From Methyloligella halotolerans (lineage in GTDB: Bacteria; Pseudomonadota; Alphaproteobacteria; Rhizobiales; Methyloligellaceae), in assembly GCF_001708935.1 (NCBI RefSeq), contig NZ_MASI01000005.1:62001-126000 (forward strand): 64,000 nucleotides of DNA, given 5' to 3'. Below are positions 15,316 through 23,698 of this stretch, in pieces. Every line of letters starts with the position of its first letter. Within the stretch, counting starts at the first letter, position 1. Below the pieces are notes generated by a model. The model had not been told where the DNA came from and did not search any database. It saw only the letters and a list, made by a program, of their open reading frames with translations. A program made the position numbers and the translations under genes.

Positions 15316-15567
15316 TCACTTCCCCCTCATGCGGTTGATCATATCGCGGACATTCTTGACGTGTTCGCTGAAAAGGCTGGTGAGCTGTTCATCGTTGAAG
15401 GAGATGGTCTGACCGCACTTGGGACAGCCGAAGACCTTGTGTTTCTCAAGCCAACCGCCCTTTTTGAAGAACTCATGACCACATTGAGGGTTAGGGCAGC
15501 GGAGTTGGAGGCTTGCGTTTGAGACGTCTTCGATGATTGGGGGCGGCTTACCCTTACGTCCGGTCAT
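15316..15567 (-). CDS. E2 cargo: zinc-ribbon protein, 83 aa
   Basis: The 83-residue protein contains two Cys pairs, CPNPQCGHEF and CPKCGQTI, about 24 residues apart, forming a zinc ribbon, followed by a helical C-terminus (FSEHVKNVRDMINRM). It lies about 40 bp from the E2 transposase start region, in the same orientation and downstream of it. It could bind nucleic acid or assist transposition. The overlapping frame on the plus strand lacks any motif and is considered a shadow. Confidence 0.75.
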   Translation of the reverse strand: MTGRKGKPPPIIEDVSNASLQLRCPNPQCGHEFFKKGGWLEKHKVFGCPKCGQTISFNDEQLTSLFSEHVKNVRDMINRMRGK

Positions 15568-15605
15568 GCTTCACCCTCCAACGTTTGAAGTGTCTCGCCT
15601 TCTGC

Positions 15606-16586
15606 TTAAGCGATCTGGGCTTCACAAGTCCGCCGATAGGTCAGGCGCTTGCCTGCCGCGTTCTGCATGATCTCGGCGACACGCTCAGCATCGGAGTAGC
15701 CGAGACCTGAGCGGCGATTGTAGCGGAAATCGAACTCCGCCAAATAGCGGAACAAGTGCGCTTCGCCGCAATGCTGATAGACACCACGCATGCCGCGCTT
15801 GAACACCGAGAACACGTTCTCAATCGTGTTCGTGTGGATCATGCCGCGTACGTATTCCTTGGCGGAGTGGTTCACCGTGTCGTGGCCTTCGTACTCTTTG
15901 CCGGTCTCGGTGTAGAGGCGGCTTTCATCGGTATAGAGCACGCTCTTGCGGTCCACGTTGCGGACCAGGATTTCGCGAACGCTCTTCTTCGTGGCGTGCT
16001 GGACGTGGAAGCTGCGGACGCGACCGCCACGCTCGACCAGAGCGACCACGGTGCGCTTCTGAGCGCCGCCTGATTTGCCCGACTTCGTGTAGGGCAGACC
16101 GCGGCGATGCGGAGAGACGTAAGGCTTGTCTCGCTTGCCGATATAGGTCTCGTCGGCTTCCACGGTCTTGCCTTCGCCGCCAAGAGGACCGCCGAACGTG
16201 CCATCCTCGCGCATGGCTTCACGGATACGGTGCGCCATGAACCAAGCGGTCTTGTACGTCACGCCAAGCATGCGATGCAGCTGGTGAGCGGAGATCCCTT
16301 TCTTGCTCGCGCTCATGAGGTGAGCAGCGAGCCACCACTTGGTGAGCGGCACCTTTGAACGCTCAAAGACGGTGCCCACGGTCACAGTGAACTGACCCTT
16401 GCACTCATTGCAGTAGTAGAGCCCCGGACGGTGCGAGCGCTTCGTTCCCTCCACCTTCGCGATGCGGTCCTGATCGGCGTTGCCACAATGGGGGCAGACC
16501 GGACCATCGGGCCAGCGCACGGCCTCAAGTGCCTCGCGGGCCTTAGTCTCATCGTGGAAGATCGGATTTTGAAGATCGGCGGTCAT
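15606..16586 (-). CDS. IS1595-family transposase (ISXO2-like), element E2
   Basis: The 326-residue transposase has a zinc ribbon (CPHC and CNEC), a helical DNA-binding region, and a DDE core with VEADETYIG, LYTDESRLY and NTIENVFSVFKRG. It is transcribed inward from the right inverted repeat. From the first catalytic motif to about residue 295 it differs from the E1 transposase by a single residue (Met for Val), although codons differ. The first 120 residues diverge substantially. Confidence 0.93.
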   Translation of the reverse strand: MTADLQNPIFHDETKAREALEAVRWPDGPVCPHCGNADQDRIAKVEGTKRSHRPGLYYCNECKGQFTVTVGTVFERSKVPLTKWWLAAHLMSASKKGISAHQLHRMLGVTYKTAWFMAHRIREAMREDGTFGGPLGGEGKTVEADETYIGKRDKPYVSPHRRGLPYTKSGKSGGAQKRTVVALVERGGRVRSFHVQHATKKSVREILVRNVDRKSVLYTDESRLYTETGKEYEGHDTVNHSAKEYVRGMIHTNTIENVFSVFKRGMRGVYQHCGEAHLFRYLAEFDFRYNRRSGLGYSDAERVAEIMQNAAGKRLTYRRTCEAQIA

Positions 16587-16651
16587 GGCAGTGTCCCTCT
16601 CTGATCTTCAAGGTATGATCAGAGGCCACTTTTGTCAAGTATATAATTAGG

Positions 16652-16659
16652 ACTTTATT
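16652..16659. repeat. Target-site duplication copy 3 (ACTTTATT)
   Basis: Right flank of E2. The following bases (CCTAATT) repeat the first seven bases of the inverted repeat although no element follows, which hints at a preferred target or a remnant end. Confidence 0.8.
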
Positions 16660-16751
16660 CCTAATTCTCTGGAACGCATTCCACTAGTACACGCGCGAGT
16701 TAGCGTCTATATTTCCCGTTATAGTTGTCTTCGGTGAGGAAGGGGAATGCG

Positions 16752-17414
16752 ATGCCGATAGTTGAAAAGGTTCTGCTTGGAGCGGCTGGCGGTCTCGCTT
16801 CGCTACTCGTCAAGTTTTTGGGACAGGACTACCCGGCCCTCCAACAGTTTATGCAGCAAGGCAACGAGACTGCCGTCGCCCTCATGGGTTACGCCTACCT
16901 AATCCTGGTGGGGCCGCTCCTCTTCTTGGGCGCCCTGGTCGCATACGTCGTCGATGAAACGGACCCAAAGAAGCTCCTTATTGCCGCAATCTCCGCCCCG
17001 GCGATGGTGACGACCTGGGCAGGTGGGCCTCCAGCGGAGGCAGGTTTGGTTCAACCCGCGATCTACCGCAACGATCGGGTCGGACCGTCGAACGAGGGAG
17101 CATTACTCAGTCTTTTCACGCCGGCTTACGGCCAAGAGCGAGACCGGGAACCCAGCTCGGGTGCTGAACTCGTAACCTTTGGAAATGCAGTTCGAATGTT
17201 CTTTGGCACGGCTCCCGAGGGTTTGGCGGAAGCGGCTGCGAGGCCAAAGCTCGACGATCAGGTCGAAGATTCCGATGATGTATCTGCGGCGCAAGAACCC
17301 GATTTTGATGTCATCATGGAATCCATGCCGAAGCACGAAGCCGAGGAGACGGCTGAACGCCTGCAAGGAGCCTATCCGGAAGTGGACGTGCGTATCGAGC
17401 CGGCGGCGGAGTAG
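16752..17414 (+). CDS. Hypothetical membrane-anchored protein, 220 aa
   Basis: ATG 16752 is preceded by GAGGAAGGGG. The protein has a hydrophobic segment near residues 40-65 (ALMGYAYLILVGPLLFLGALVAYVV) and possibly a shorter one before it. A long, acidic, low-complexity region follows and ends in a PKHEAEETAERLQGAYPEVDVRIE block that looks like a small alpha/beta (ribosomal L7/L12 or BON-like) fold. No named family recognised. It is the first host gene after the tandem mobile elements. Confidence 0.7.
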   Translation: MPIVEKVLLGAAGGLASLLVKFLGQDYPALQQFMQQGNETAVALMGYAYLILVGPLLFLGALVAYVVDETDPKKLLIAAISAPAMVTTWAGGPPAEAGLVQPAIYRNDRVGPSNEGALLSLFTPAYGQERDREPSSGAELVTFGNAVRMFFGTAPEGLAEAAARPKLDDQVEDSDDVSAAQEPDFDVIMESMPKHEAEETAERLQGAYPEVDVRIEPAAE

Positions 17415-17444
17415 GACGATCACCGCTGGCGGTGAGCGCTTGCC

Positions 17445-17909
17445 CTACTTCTTCTCCGATGCCGCATAAGGCCGGCCGATAAGCCACGTTTGCCCGGCCG
17501 CCGGCGCGCACGACGTCGCCATGACGACCGCGAGTTGGTTCGGCATGTCGGGTCCGGGGTTGTCCAGACAGCGCGGGAAGATGCGCATGTCTTGATTGCG
17601 GATGATCACGCCGCTGCCGAAGCGCACGATGTCGTCCTCCGGGTCCTGGCCCGGCACATCGGCGGATCGCTTCTCCGCCTTGTCCTCAAGCGCCTCCCCC
17701 ATCTCGTCGAGCTTCGTCTCCAGCGCCGCCACCTTCTCGGTGAGGCAGGAGATGCGCGTCCCATCGTCGCCGCTGGCGCAAAGCTCCGCGGCGCCGGTGC
17801 CGCCCGGCAGCGCAACGCCCGCCATCGCGGCCACGGCCAACAAAGCCAGCGTCTTGCTGGCGCATATCGACCCCGGCTTAAGAATCGTCTTGGTTATCTT
17901 GAGTCTCAT
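17445..17909 (-). CDS. Hypothetical secreted protein with coiled coil, 154 aa
   Basis: GGGAGGAG precedes the ATG. A basic N-terminus and hydrophobic stretch (TLALLAVAAMAGVALPGGTGAAE) form a signal peptide. A heptad-like coiled coil follows (ISCLTEKVAALETKLDEMGEALEDKAEK), then a C-terminal domain with two cysteines (RCLDN and TSCAPAAGQTWLIG) ending ASEKK. The repeated Cys and Trp pattern suggests a small extracellular or periplasmic fold such as a lectin-like module. No named family recognised. Confidence 0.65.
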   Translation of the reverse strand: MRLKITKTILKPGSICASKTLALLAVAAMAGVALPGGTGAAELCASGDDGTRISCLTEKVAALETKLDEMGEALEDKAEKRSADVPGQDPEDDIVRFGSGVIIRNQDMRIFPRCLDNPGPDMPNQLAVVMATSCAPAAGQTWLIGRPYAASEKK

Positions 17910-18205
17910 TGGGCTTCTCCTCCCGATCTCAACCGCCGGAAGTCTAGCCCCACTTCGCCTGCGCCCCTACTCTCCCCTGCGGTCTAACGCCGCTTTTCCA
18001 GGCACCGCGCCGAAAATTCCCGCAGGAAAAGCCTGTGGGCTTCACACCCCTGTGACTTCCTGGCACGTCCCTGCCCTGAAATAGTCCTCCTGAGCACTCA
18101 TAAGCCTTCCCACACACGCGTGCATGGGCTAGCGGGTATGCCTCGCCCCGGGGGAGTCTTCGCGTGCAGTCTGTCTGTTCCTTCAGAAGGTCGGAGAACG
18201 GCCCG

Positions 18206-18562
18206 TTGTCACAAGCCTCCCACATCTCCAGCCTGCTCGCCGTCCTGCTCCTGGCCGCCAGCCTGCTCATTGCCGGCTGCAGCAAGAAGGAGCTGCCCAC
18301 CGACGAATTCCAGGTCCTCCAGCAGACGCCGGAAGCCCGCGCCCAGGCCCTCGCAGACGCCAAGACCAAATGCGAGGAGCAGACGCGCAAGAGCGGCATG
18401 AAGTCCATGCTCTCCATCTTCTCCCGCCTGCGACCCGGCTCTGCTGAACGCGCCTTCGTCGATTGCATGGAGGACAAGGGCTTCGACCCGAATTCCGCCG
18501 AAGCGTTCCCCGAGCGGCCCGAGGACGGAACGCTCATGTCGGACGTTCCCCCGGAAAACTAG
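18206..18562 (+). CDS. Small lipoprotein
   Basis: From TTG 18206 (GGAG about 10 nt upstream) the protein begins with a hydrophobic leader ending in a lipobox, LLIAGC, with Cys25 as the lipidated residue. The start at GTG 18164 would give an unusually long leader. The mature part (KKELPTDEFQVLQQTPEARAQALADAKTKCEEQTRKSG) is charged and helical, with two further cysteines. It is an envelope lipoprotein of unknown role, located upstream of the penicillin-binding protein gene. Confidence 0.65.
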   Translation: MSQASHISSLLAVLLLAASLLIAGCSKKELPTDEFQVLQQTPEARAQALADAKTKCEEQTRKSGMKSMLSIFSRLRPGSAERAFVDCMEDKGFDPNSAEAFPERPEDGTLMSDVPPEN

Positions 18563-18675
18563 CCGGCGCAGGCGCGAGCGCGTCGGCGGCCCCTCCAATT
18601 CGGCGAAAATCCCAACAATCCGCCGCAATCCCGCTATAACCTCAACAACTTCGACCGAATTTCCCGGGGGCAGAT

Positions 18676-20941
18676 TTGCGGGATCTCTTCAACGGCAACC
18701 GGCGCCGCAAGCTCATCGATTGGCTCGCCATCGATGCATGGATCGACTCCGGCCTTTACGGCGCGTGGATGCGCATCCGCGACTGGGGCAGTGCCTATTC
18801 CACCTTCTTCGGGCGCTTCGAGGTGAAGGGCCCCCTCAAATTCTTCAACGAGCTCGCCTGCGACGGCCTCACCCTCGCAACCGGCGGCCTTCTTGTGGTC
18901 TCCGCCTTCGCCCTGCCGTCCTTCGATATCGCCCGCGGCAAGATCAATCTGTCCGACGAATACAGCGTCACCTTCCTCGACCGCTACGGCAACGAGATCG
19001 GCAAGCGTGGCCTGCTTCGCGACGATTCCGTGCCCCTGGAGGAGATCCCCGACACCCTCATCAAGGCGACCCTCGCCACGGAGGATCGCCGCTTCTTCGA
19101 ACATTTCGGCATCGACGTCATGGGCACCCTGCGTGCCATGGCCGAAAACGCGCGCGCCAACGCCGTCGTTCAGGGCGGTTCGTCCCTCACCCAGCAGCTC
19201 GCCAAGAACATGTTCCTGTCGCCGGAGCAGACCCTCGAGCGCAAGATCAGGGAGCTTTTCATCTCCTTCTGGCTGGAGGCCCACTACACCAAGAAGGAGC
19301 TGCTAAAGCTATATTTCGACCGCGCCTATCTCGGCGGCGGCTCCTATGGCGTGGAAGCGGCTGCCCAATACTATTTCGGTAAATCCGTGCGCGACCTGAA
19401 CCTTGCCGAGTCCGCCATGCTTGCCGGCATGTTCAAGGCGCCGACCCGCTATGCGCCCCATGTGAACCTGGCGCTGTCCCGCGCCCGCACAAACGAGGTG
19501 CTTACCAACATGGTCGAGGCCGGCTATCTCACGGAGGGCCAGGTCTATGCGCCCGCAACCACCCGGCCCAGATCGTGGAGCGCGGCGATTTCTATACGCC
19601 GGACTGGTTCCTGGACTATGCCTTCGACGAGGTTCGCCGCCTGCTCCGGGGCAAGTCCCAGCACATCGTCGTTGCCCGCACCACCGTCGACGTCTCCCTC
19701 CAGAAGATGGCCGAGAAGGCGGTGAAGGACACCATGTCCCGCTATAGCCGGTCCCGTCGGTTCGACGGCGCTGCCCTTGTCGCCATGGAGACCGATGGCG
19801 CCGTGCGCGCCCTGGTCGGTGGCGATGATTACGGCGAGAGCCAGTTCAACCGCGCCACCCAGGCCTATCGTCAGCCCGGCTCGTCGTTCAAACCCTACGT
19901 CTATCTGACGGCCCTGGAACACGGCTACACGCCGAACTCGATCGTCCGCGACGGCTACGTCAAATGCGGGCGCTGGTCGCCGAAGAACTACGCCGGCGGC
20001 TATCGCGGTGCCATGACGTTGCGCACCGCCCTAGCCAAATCCATCAATACCGTCGCCGTGAAACTGTCTCTCGAGGTCGATCGGGAGACCGTGCTCGAGA
20101 ACATGCGCAAGATCGGCGTCACCCATCTGCGCAAGACCTGCTCCATGGCGCTCGGCGATACGGGCATGACGCCGCTCCAGCATACGGGCGGCTACGCGGT
20201 CTTCGCCTCCGGCGGCAAGGGCGTGAAACCCTACGGCATCGAGGAGATCTCGACCCTGACAGGCGAGCAGGTCTATTCCCACGATCGCGACGAGCCCGAG
20301 CCCAAGCAGATCTTTCCCCGCGAGAAGGTCGAAGAGCTCAACAGCATGCTCCACACCGTCGTGGAAGCGGGAACGGGCCGCCGTGCCCAGCTCGACTTCA
20401 CCTATAGCGTCGGCAAGACCGGCACGAGCTCCAACTATCGCGACGCCTGGTTCATGGGCTTCACCGGCCAATACGTCGTCGGGGTCTGGCTCGGCAATGA
20501 CGACTTCACCCCGATGGCGCGGGTTACCGGCGGCAGCTTCCCGGCGGAAACTTGGAAGAACTTCCTCGTCATGGCCCACGACACCAACAACATTCCGCAA
20601 ATTCCCGGCGTGCCGCTTCATCCCGTGCAGGTCGCCGAGCGTCAGCGCCTCGTCAGCTCCGCCGATGTTGAGCCCGCCGCCATTCCGGTGGCAAACCCGG
20701 AAAGCCTGAAGGCCATGCCCACCGTCACCCGCAATCTGCTGGAGGAGATCGGCGGCATGCTGCGCCGTGCGCCGCGCCTGACGCCAGGCTCCAACCGCAC
20801 CGATGCGCCGGGCTTCGTGCCGGCGGTAGGTCCGCGGGAGGAGCGCCGTCGCGCGGACAATGCTTCGGGCGGCGCCCAGCAAACGGCATCGCATGATGCG
20901 GTCGCTGCCTCACGCCTGCGCCGAGCGATCCTCGGCCTTGA
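18676..20941 (+). pseudogene. PBP1A-type bifunctional penicillin-binding protein, frameshifted as read
   Basis: Starts at TTG 18676. A hydrophobic membrane anchor at about residues 60-85 is followed by a GT51 transglycosylase (ATEDRRFFEHFGID, GGSSLTQQLAKN, RKIRELFISFWLE). At about 19549-19553 the frame is lost; restoring one G (GCGGCCCGC) joins ...GQVYA-ARNHPAQIVERGDFYTPDW. The transpeptidase follows, with SSFK at PGSSFKP, SIN at AKSINTVAV and KTGTSS. It polymerises and cross-links peptidoglycan. As read, the second frame runs far into the next gene, so another indel near the 3' end is likely. The true stop is uncertain (TGA 20894 or 20939, TAG 20977). Confidence 0.8.
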
Positions 20942-21003
20942 CAAGCTCCGCGCCAGGCTTTCCGTTTGCGCGACCCTAGAGAGCCTCGAATCGGCTTCGC
21001 CTC

Positions 21004-21594
21004 ATGCGCTTCTTGCTTTTCGGCATCGTGGCTTTCGCAGCCGCCCTCGTTCTCGGATTCGGTTCGGCGCTCCTGGTGCTCCGCCATGGCCTGCCCTATG
21101 TCACCGAGCGCCATGGTCCCTGGGTAAGCTGGCCAAGCGAAGGCCACACCACCGCCGATCCCTACACCAGGGCCTATCTCGCCGAGAGCGGCCGGCTCCC
21201 TCTCGCCTCAAACACCGTCCGGTATTTCTCCGCCCGCGACGACGATTCCGGCCGCGGCCTTACCGCCAATTGCGATTACCGTCTGCAGGGTGGCGCACTC
21301 AACGCTCGCTGGTGGTCTCTTGCACTCTACGACGCCGACGGCGAACTGATCGACAACCCGTCCGACCGGCACAGCATCAACAGCGAAGGTATGATCAGGC
21401 GCAGCGACGGCACCTTTGAGGTCGCCCTGTCGCCTCATGCCCGCCCGGGGAATTGGCTGCCCGCTGGCGAGAAATCTGAGCGGCCGCTGGTCCTCATGCT
21501 GCGCATCTATTATCCCGCCGAGACGGACCCGGACGGCGTGGGCAAGATCGACCTCGACCGTCTTCCCAAGATCGAGCGCCTGTCATGCGGCTAA
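21004..21594 (+). CDS. DUF1214 domain protein
   Basis: The 196-residue protein has an N-terminal membrane anchor (residues 2-22) and a DUF1214 beta-rich domain (GLTANCDYRLQGGALNARWWSLALYDADG ... LPAGEKSERPLVLMLRIYYPAE). In many proteobacteria DUF1214 follows or is fused with DUF1254. Here they are separate adjacent genes, with this one overlapping the DUF1254-like gene by ten bases. The function is unknown; a periplasmic location is inferred from the anchor. Confidence 0.85.
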   Translation: MRFLLFGIVAFAAALVLGFGSALLVLRHGLPYVTERHGPWVSWPSEGHTTADPYTRAYLAESGRLPLASNTVRYFSARDDDSGRGLTANCDYRLQGGALNARWWSLALYDADGELIDNPSDRHSINSEGMIRRSDGTFEVALSPHARPGNWLPAGEKSERPLVLMLRIYYPAETDPDGVGKIDLDRLPKIERLSCG

Positions 21595-22151
21595 GACACT
21601 TCGCCTACTTCCTGCTGCTGACTGTGGTTCTCGCCGGACTGCTTCACGTGCTGGGTGTATTCGCTCTGCCGTACCTCTCGTCCCAGACCGCCTGGAAGCG
21701 CCTGGAAGCGGCCGGCGACGCCAACAAGATCATCCGTCTGGAGAGTGGGAAATCGGGCCGGCAGATCCTGTCGATGATGGCTCCGGATATCCGCTACGCG
21801 GTATGCCGCTTCGACTTGTCGGATGGCCCCGTGCGGCTGGTCACGCCCACGGAGAATGGCTTGTGGGTCGTCGCCCTCTATACGCCCGACGGCGACAACT
21901 TCTACGCGGTCAACGCAGAGGATCTCGTTCGGCCGCTCTTCAATCTCGTCATCGCGACCGAGAATCAGACTGTCATCGAGGAAGGGGTCGATGCGCCGGT
22001 CGAAGCGGATCAAGTCGCGGTCGTGCGCTCGCCCACGTTCGAAGGAATTGCCGTCATCCGCGCGCCCCTGAACGACCAGAGCGAAGCGTCGGTTGCCGAA
22101 CAAGCGCTCGCCAACGCGTATTGCGGGCCCTATAGCGCACAGGACAAATAG
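21585..22151 (+). CDS. DUF1254 domain protein
   Basis: The 188-residue protein has a membrane anchor at residues 5-28 and a DUF1254-like beta domain (DIRYAVCRFDLSDGPVRLVTPTENGLWVVALYTPDGDNFYAVN). It begins inside the last codons of the DUF1214 gene, so the two are co-translated and probably form one envelope complex. Function unknown. Confidence 0.82.
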   Translation: MRLRHFAYFLLLTVVLAGLLHVLGVFALPYLSSQTAWKRLEAAGDANKIIRLESGKSGRQILSMMAPDIRYAVCRFDLSDGPVRLVTPTENGLWVVALYTPDGDNFYAVNAEDLVRPLFNLVIATENQTVIEEGVDAPVEADQVAVVRSPTFEGIAVIRAPLNDQSEASVAEQALANAYCGPYSAQDK

Positions 22152-22213
22152 GACGCTTCACGGCAGGCGCAGGACTGCATGTCCCGGACTGCCGAAGCTC
22201 GACGCGCCGGCCC

Positions 22214-22387
22214 CTAGATTTCGCTCGCCTGTTTGCGCAGCGCTTCGGCCGGCATCTCTTCCGGCTCTTCATGACGTTCGATTCGCACGCCCGGAAAGAT
22301 CACGACCTCGCCGCGCGTCTCGTTCCGCTCCTGGCGTCGACGCGACTTGCTGTCCCCCGCCGGCGCGAACTGCAGAATGCTGGCCAT
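22214..22387 (-). CDS. Conserved small protein, 57 aa
   Basis: A short frame starting MASILQFAPAGDSKSRRRQE with VVIFPGVRIERHE in the middle and an acidic end (EEPEEMPAEALRKQASEI). The I-x-x-F-x-P start and V-x-I-F-x-G-V-R-I-E-R block recall small uncharacterised proteins common in Hyphomicrobiales next to DUF1491 genes. A purine-rich stretch precedes the ATG. No function is known to me. Confidence 0.6.
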   Translation of the reverse strand: MASILQFAPAGDSKSRRRQERNETRGEVVIFPGVRIERHEEPEEMPAEALRKQASEI

Positions 22388-22493
22388 CTGGCTTCTCCGT
22401 CAGTCCCCATCTCGTCTCGAAGCACGCTCCCCGTGCTCCGCAGAGCATCAATTGGAGGTGCTTATAGTTAACGGGACGTTAAGCGGGCGGGGA

Positions 22494-22853
22494 TCAAAAA
22501 CCGGCGTCGTCGGCCAGCCAATCCTCCAGGAAGTGTCGGCCGGCGCGATCCTCCGCCTCCACCACCCAAAGATCCGGGTCGAATTCCGCCTCCCGCATCA
22601 GCCGCTCGTTCGCATCGATCTCGGGCACGAACCGCCCCTCGAACAGGGCCACAAAGCTGCGTTCGCCCGCCGCTTCGGCCAAGCCTGCGGGGGCCGGGCC
22701 GAACAGTCGGACGGTTCGGTCGAGCCGATTGATCAGGATGTAAATTGCGCCCGCTTCGGTGTTGCCGCGCCGCACGATGACGGTTGGCACCCCTTCGCCT
22801 TCGAGACGCCACATATAGGCGCGCACCCAAAGCTCGCTCTTCAGACGGGTCAC
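22494..22853 (-). CDS. DUF1491 family protein
   Basis: The 119-residue protein (LKSELWVRAYMWRLEGEGVPTVIVRRGNTEAGAIYILINRLDR ... FDPDLWVVEAEDRAGRHFLEDWL) is a full-length DUF1491 member. This small cytosolic family is restricted largely to alphaproteobacteria and of unknown function. It lies 21 bp after the stop of the peptidoglycan-binding gene on the same strand, so the two are probably co-transcribed. Confidence 0.88.
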   Translation of the reverse strand: MTRLKSELWVRAYMWRLEGEGVPTVIVRRGNTEAGAIYILINRLDRTVRLFGPAPAGLAEAAGERSFVALFEGRFVPEIDANERLMREAEFDPDLWVVEAEDRAGRHFLEDWLADDAGF

Positions 22854-22874
22854 GAATTCGATCCGGGGCGGGGA

Positions 22875-23588
22875 TTACCGATAGGTGCTTCCGCCGGCGA
22901 AGCGGCGTCCGCTGACCCGCTCCATCTCCTGCAGCAGGGTGGGCGAGATCTCTCCGGTCTCGGCAAGCTTGCGGTCCTTCTGGAATTGGCGAATGGCGTC
23001 CGCCGTGTTCCGCCCCATCATGCCGTCGACAGGTCCCGGCGCATAGCCGAGATCGGCAAGGGTCTGTTGCACCGCGCGCACCATGTCGCCGGGCGGCGTG
23101 GCGACGCTGCTGCCTTGGCCCCCGGTCGAAGGGGCCATGCCGATATCGCCCAGGCTTTCCCCGAGCACGATATGCCTCAGAAGCTCGTCGCTCGGCGTGC
23201 CGGTCTCGACCAGTCCGTGGGCCAGCTCGTATTTGCGGATGGCGTCTTCCGTCTCGGGTGTCAGAATGCCGTCCCCGTCCCCCACATCGTAGCCGCGCAC
23301 CGAGAGCTCCCGCTGTACCGCCGTCACCAGAGCGGACGAGGCCTCCTGTACCGGCGCCTTGGCAGGTGCGGCACCCGTCACGGTGGAATCCACCTGCGCC
23401 TCGGGAGCGTTAGCGGTCTTGGAAGTGGTGTGTTTGTCGGATGGCGTTTCGACAGCGCCTTCGTCATTGGACGCAGTGAGCCGTCCAGCGCCGCCCCGCA
23501 CATCTTGCAGGTAGAGGGCGTTGTAGGTGATCAGGCCGCAAAGCCCGATAAACGCAACAAAGACCAAACGTGCTGGAAGCAAACTCAT
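22875..23588 (-). CDS. Membrane-anchored protein with two peptidoglycan-binding domains
   Basis: From ATG 23588 the protein has an N-terminal membrane anchor (residues 3-25), a Ser/Thr/Ala-rich linker, and two PG_binding_1 repeats: LVTAVQRELSVRGYDVGDGDGILTPETEDAIRKYE and MVRAVQQTLADLGYAPGPVDGMMGRNTADAIRQFQ. It probably tethers the inner membrane to peptidoglycan or targets another protein there. The upstream in-frame start at 23624 would put a poor leader before the anchor. It is adjacent to a histidine kinase gene on the same strand. Confidence 0.85.
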   Translation of the reverse strand: MSLLPARLVFVAFIGLCGLITYNALYLQDVRGGAGRLTASNDEGAVETPSDKHTTSKTANAPEAQVDSTVTGAAPAKAPVQEASSALVTAVQRELSVRGYDVGDGDGILTPETEDAIRKYELAHGLVETGTPSDELLRHIVLGESLGDIGMAPSTGGQGSSVATPPGDMVRAVQQTLADLGYAPGPVDGMMGRNTADAIRQFQKDRKLAETGEISPTLLQEMERVSGRRFAGGSTYR

Positions 23589-23698
23589 TCTCGACGCACA
23601 GAAAAACCAGCAGGGAATCGCCATTCGATGGCTGACGCCATTGTGAACGGTGATCCTAAAGACTTCTTAAATGAGCTGGCCGTTCCGGGACGCGGAGC

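Larger units (their letters stand above)
13712..16651. mobile_element. IS1595-family element E2 with cargo genes
   Basis: It is bounded by CCTAATTATATACTTGAGAA (continuing AAGTGACC, 13712-13739) and the complementary right end at 16624-16651, which differs at two positions. ACTTTATT is on both sides. The outer 17 bases equal those of E1 but the inner part of the repeat differs (AAAAGTGRCC versus CATAGCAGG). The element is about 2.9 kb, with the transposase at its right edge pointing inward and four cargo frames. Confidence 0.88.
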
